Positions 37,174 through 37,225 of a stretch of DNA of 37,225 nt are shown here, piece by piece. This DNA comes from a bacterium. Lineage in GTDB: Bacteria; Calditrichota; Calditrichia; RBG-13-44-9. The notes below the pieces were generated by a model that searched no databases, was not told where the DNA came from, and was given only the letters and a program-made list of their open reading frames with translations. Made by a program: the position numbers and the translations under genes. Positions within the stretch are counted from its first letter, which is position 1. Every line of letters starts with the position of its first letter. The DNA lies in assembly GCA_020350205.1 (NCBI GenBank), contig CP070707.1, forward strand, positions 2,319,862-2,357,086, given 5' to 3'.

Positions 37174-37225
37174 ACCGTCACAAATTGAAAAAAATACTCT
37201 AACGAGAGAAATATTGAATAATAAA

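Noticed and set aside
1-37225. CRISPR arrays, tRNA or rRNA genes, insertion sequences, prophage
   Set aside because: No regularly spaced repeats, no tRNA-like T-arm and acceptor pairs, and no transposase or phage proteins were seen by eye on either strand.

Overview
This window looks like chromosomal DNA from a Gram-negative bacterium of the FCB superphylum, most plausibly a Calditrichota-, KSB1- or Marinimicrobia-like lineage. Three things suggest this. A giant secreted protein ends in a YPNPFNP-type C-terminal sorting domain. There are many outer-envelope genes (TamA, TamB, an RND pump, TPR and PD40-repeat lipoproteins). A PknB-type kinase carries extracytoplasmic PEGA domains. The phylum call is inference from gene content only. 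No rRNA, tRNA, CRISPR, insertion sequence or phage gene was seen, so this reads as core or envelope-related chromosome rather than a mobile region.

Layout. (1) 1-5013, plus strand: the 3' part of an RND membrane-fusion protein, its AcrB-like pump, and an AlkD-type DNA glycosylase behind its own likely promoter. (2) 5054-14664, minus strand, read from right to left: uvrB, a secreted TPR protein, purD, a GalE-like sugar-nucleotide epimerase, an AbrB/PIN toxin-antitoxin-like pair, yqeC and yqeB homologues, and an AGCS sodium/amino-acid symporter. Many junctions are tight: uvrB and the TPR gene share a base, yqeC and yqeB overlap by 4 bp, and the antitoxin stop lies inside the toxin Shine-Dalgarno. 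(3) 14907-15644, plus strand: a lone SAM methyltransferase, ending against a hairpin terminator that serves the opposing genes. (4) 15700-22960, minus strand: a pcrA/uvrD helicase, a 1218-residue periplasmic TPR protein, and a TPR/TolB-like PD40 lipoprotein. (5) 23094-24149, plus strand: an AI-2E/PerM-family membrane protein. (6) 24191-29976, minus strand: tamA then tamB, a two-gene outer-membrane assembly module. (7) 30270-37173, plus strand: a PEGA-domain Ser/Thr kinase, a small TPR membrane protein, and a 1373-residue secreted protein with a beta-helix, five tandem ASH-like domains and a C-terminal sorting domain.

The most interesting parts are the kinase-TPR-giant secreted protein cluster, which shares a palindrome-bearing divergent control region with tamAB, and the yqeC/yqeB pair. 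In that pair YqeC has lost its P-loop and NKxD-like motifs, and it sits behind a PIN protein that has lost two of its four acidic residues. Both look like lineage-specific repurposing or decay. These functional links are inferred from gene order and motifs; nothing was computed or searched.
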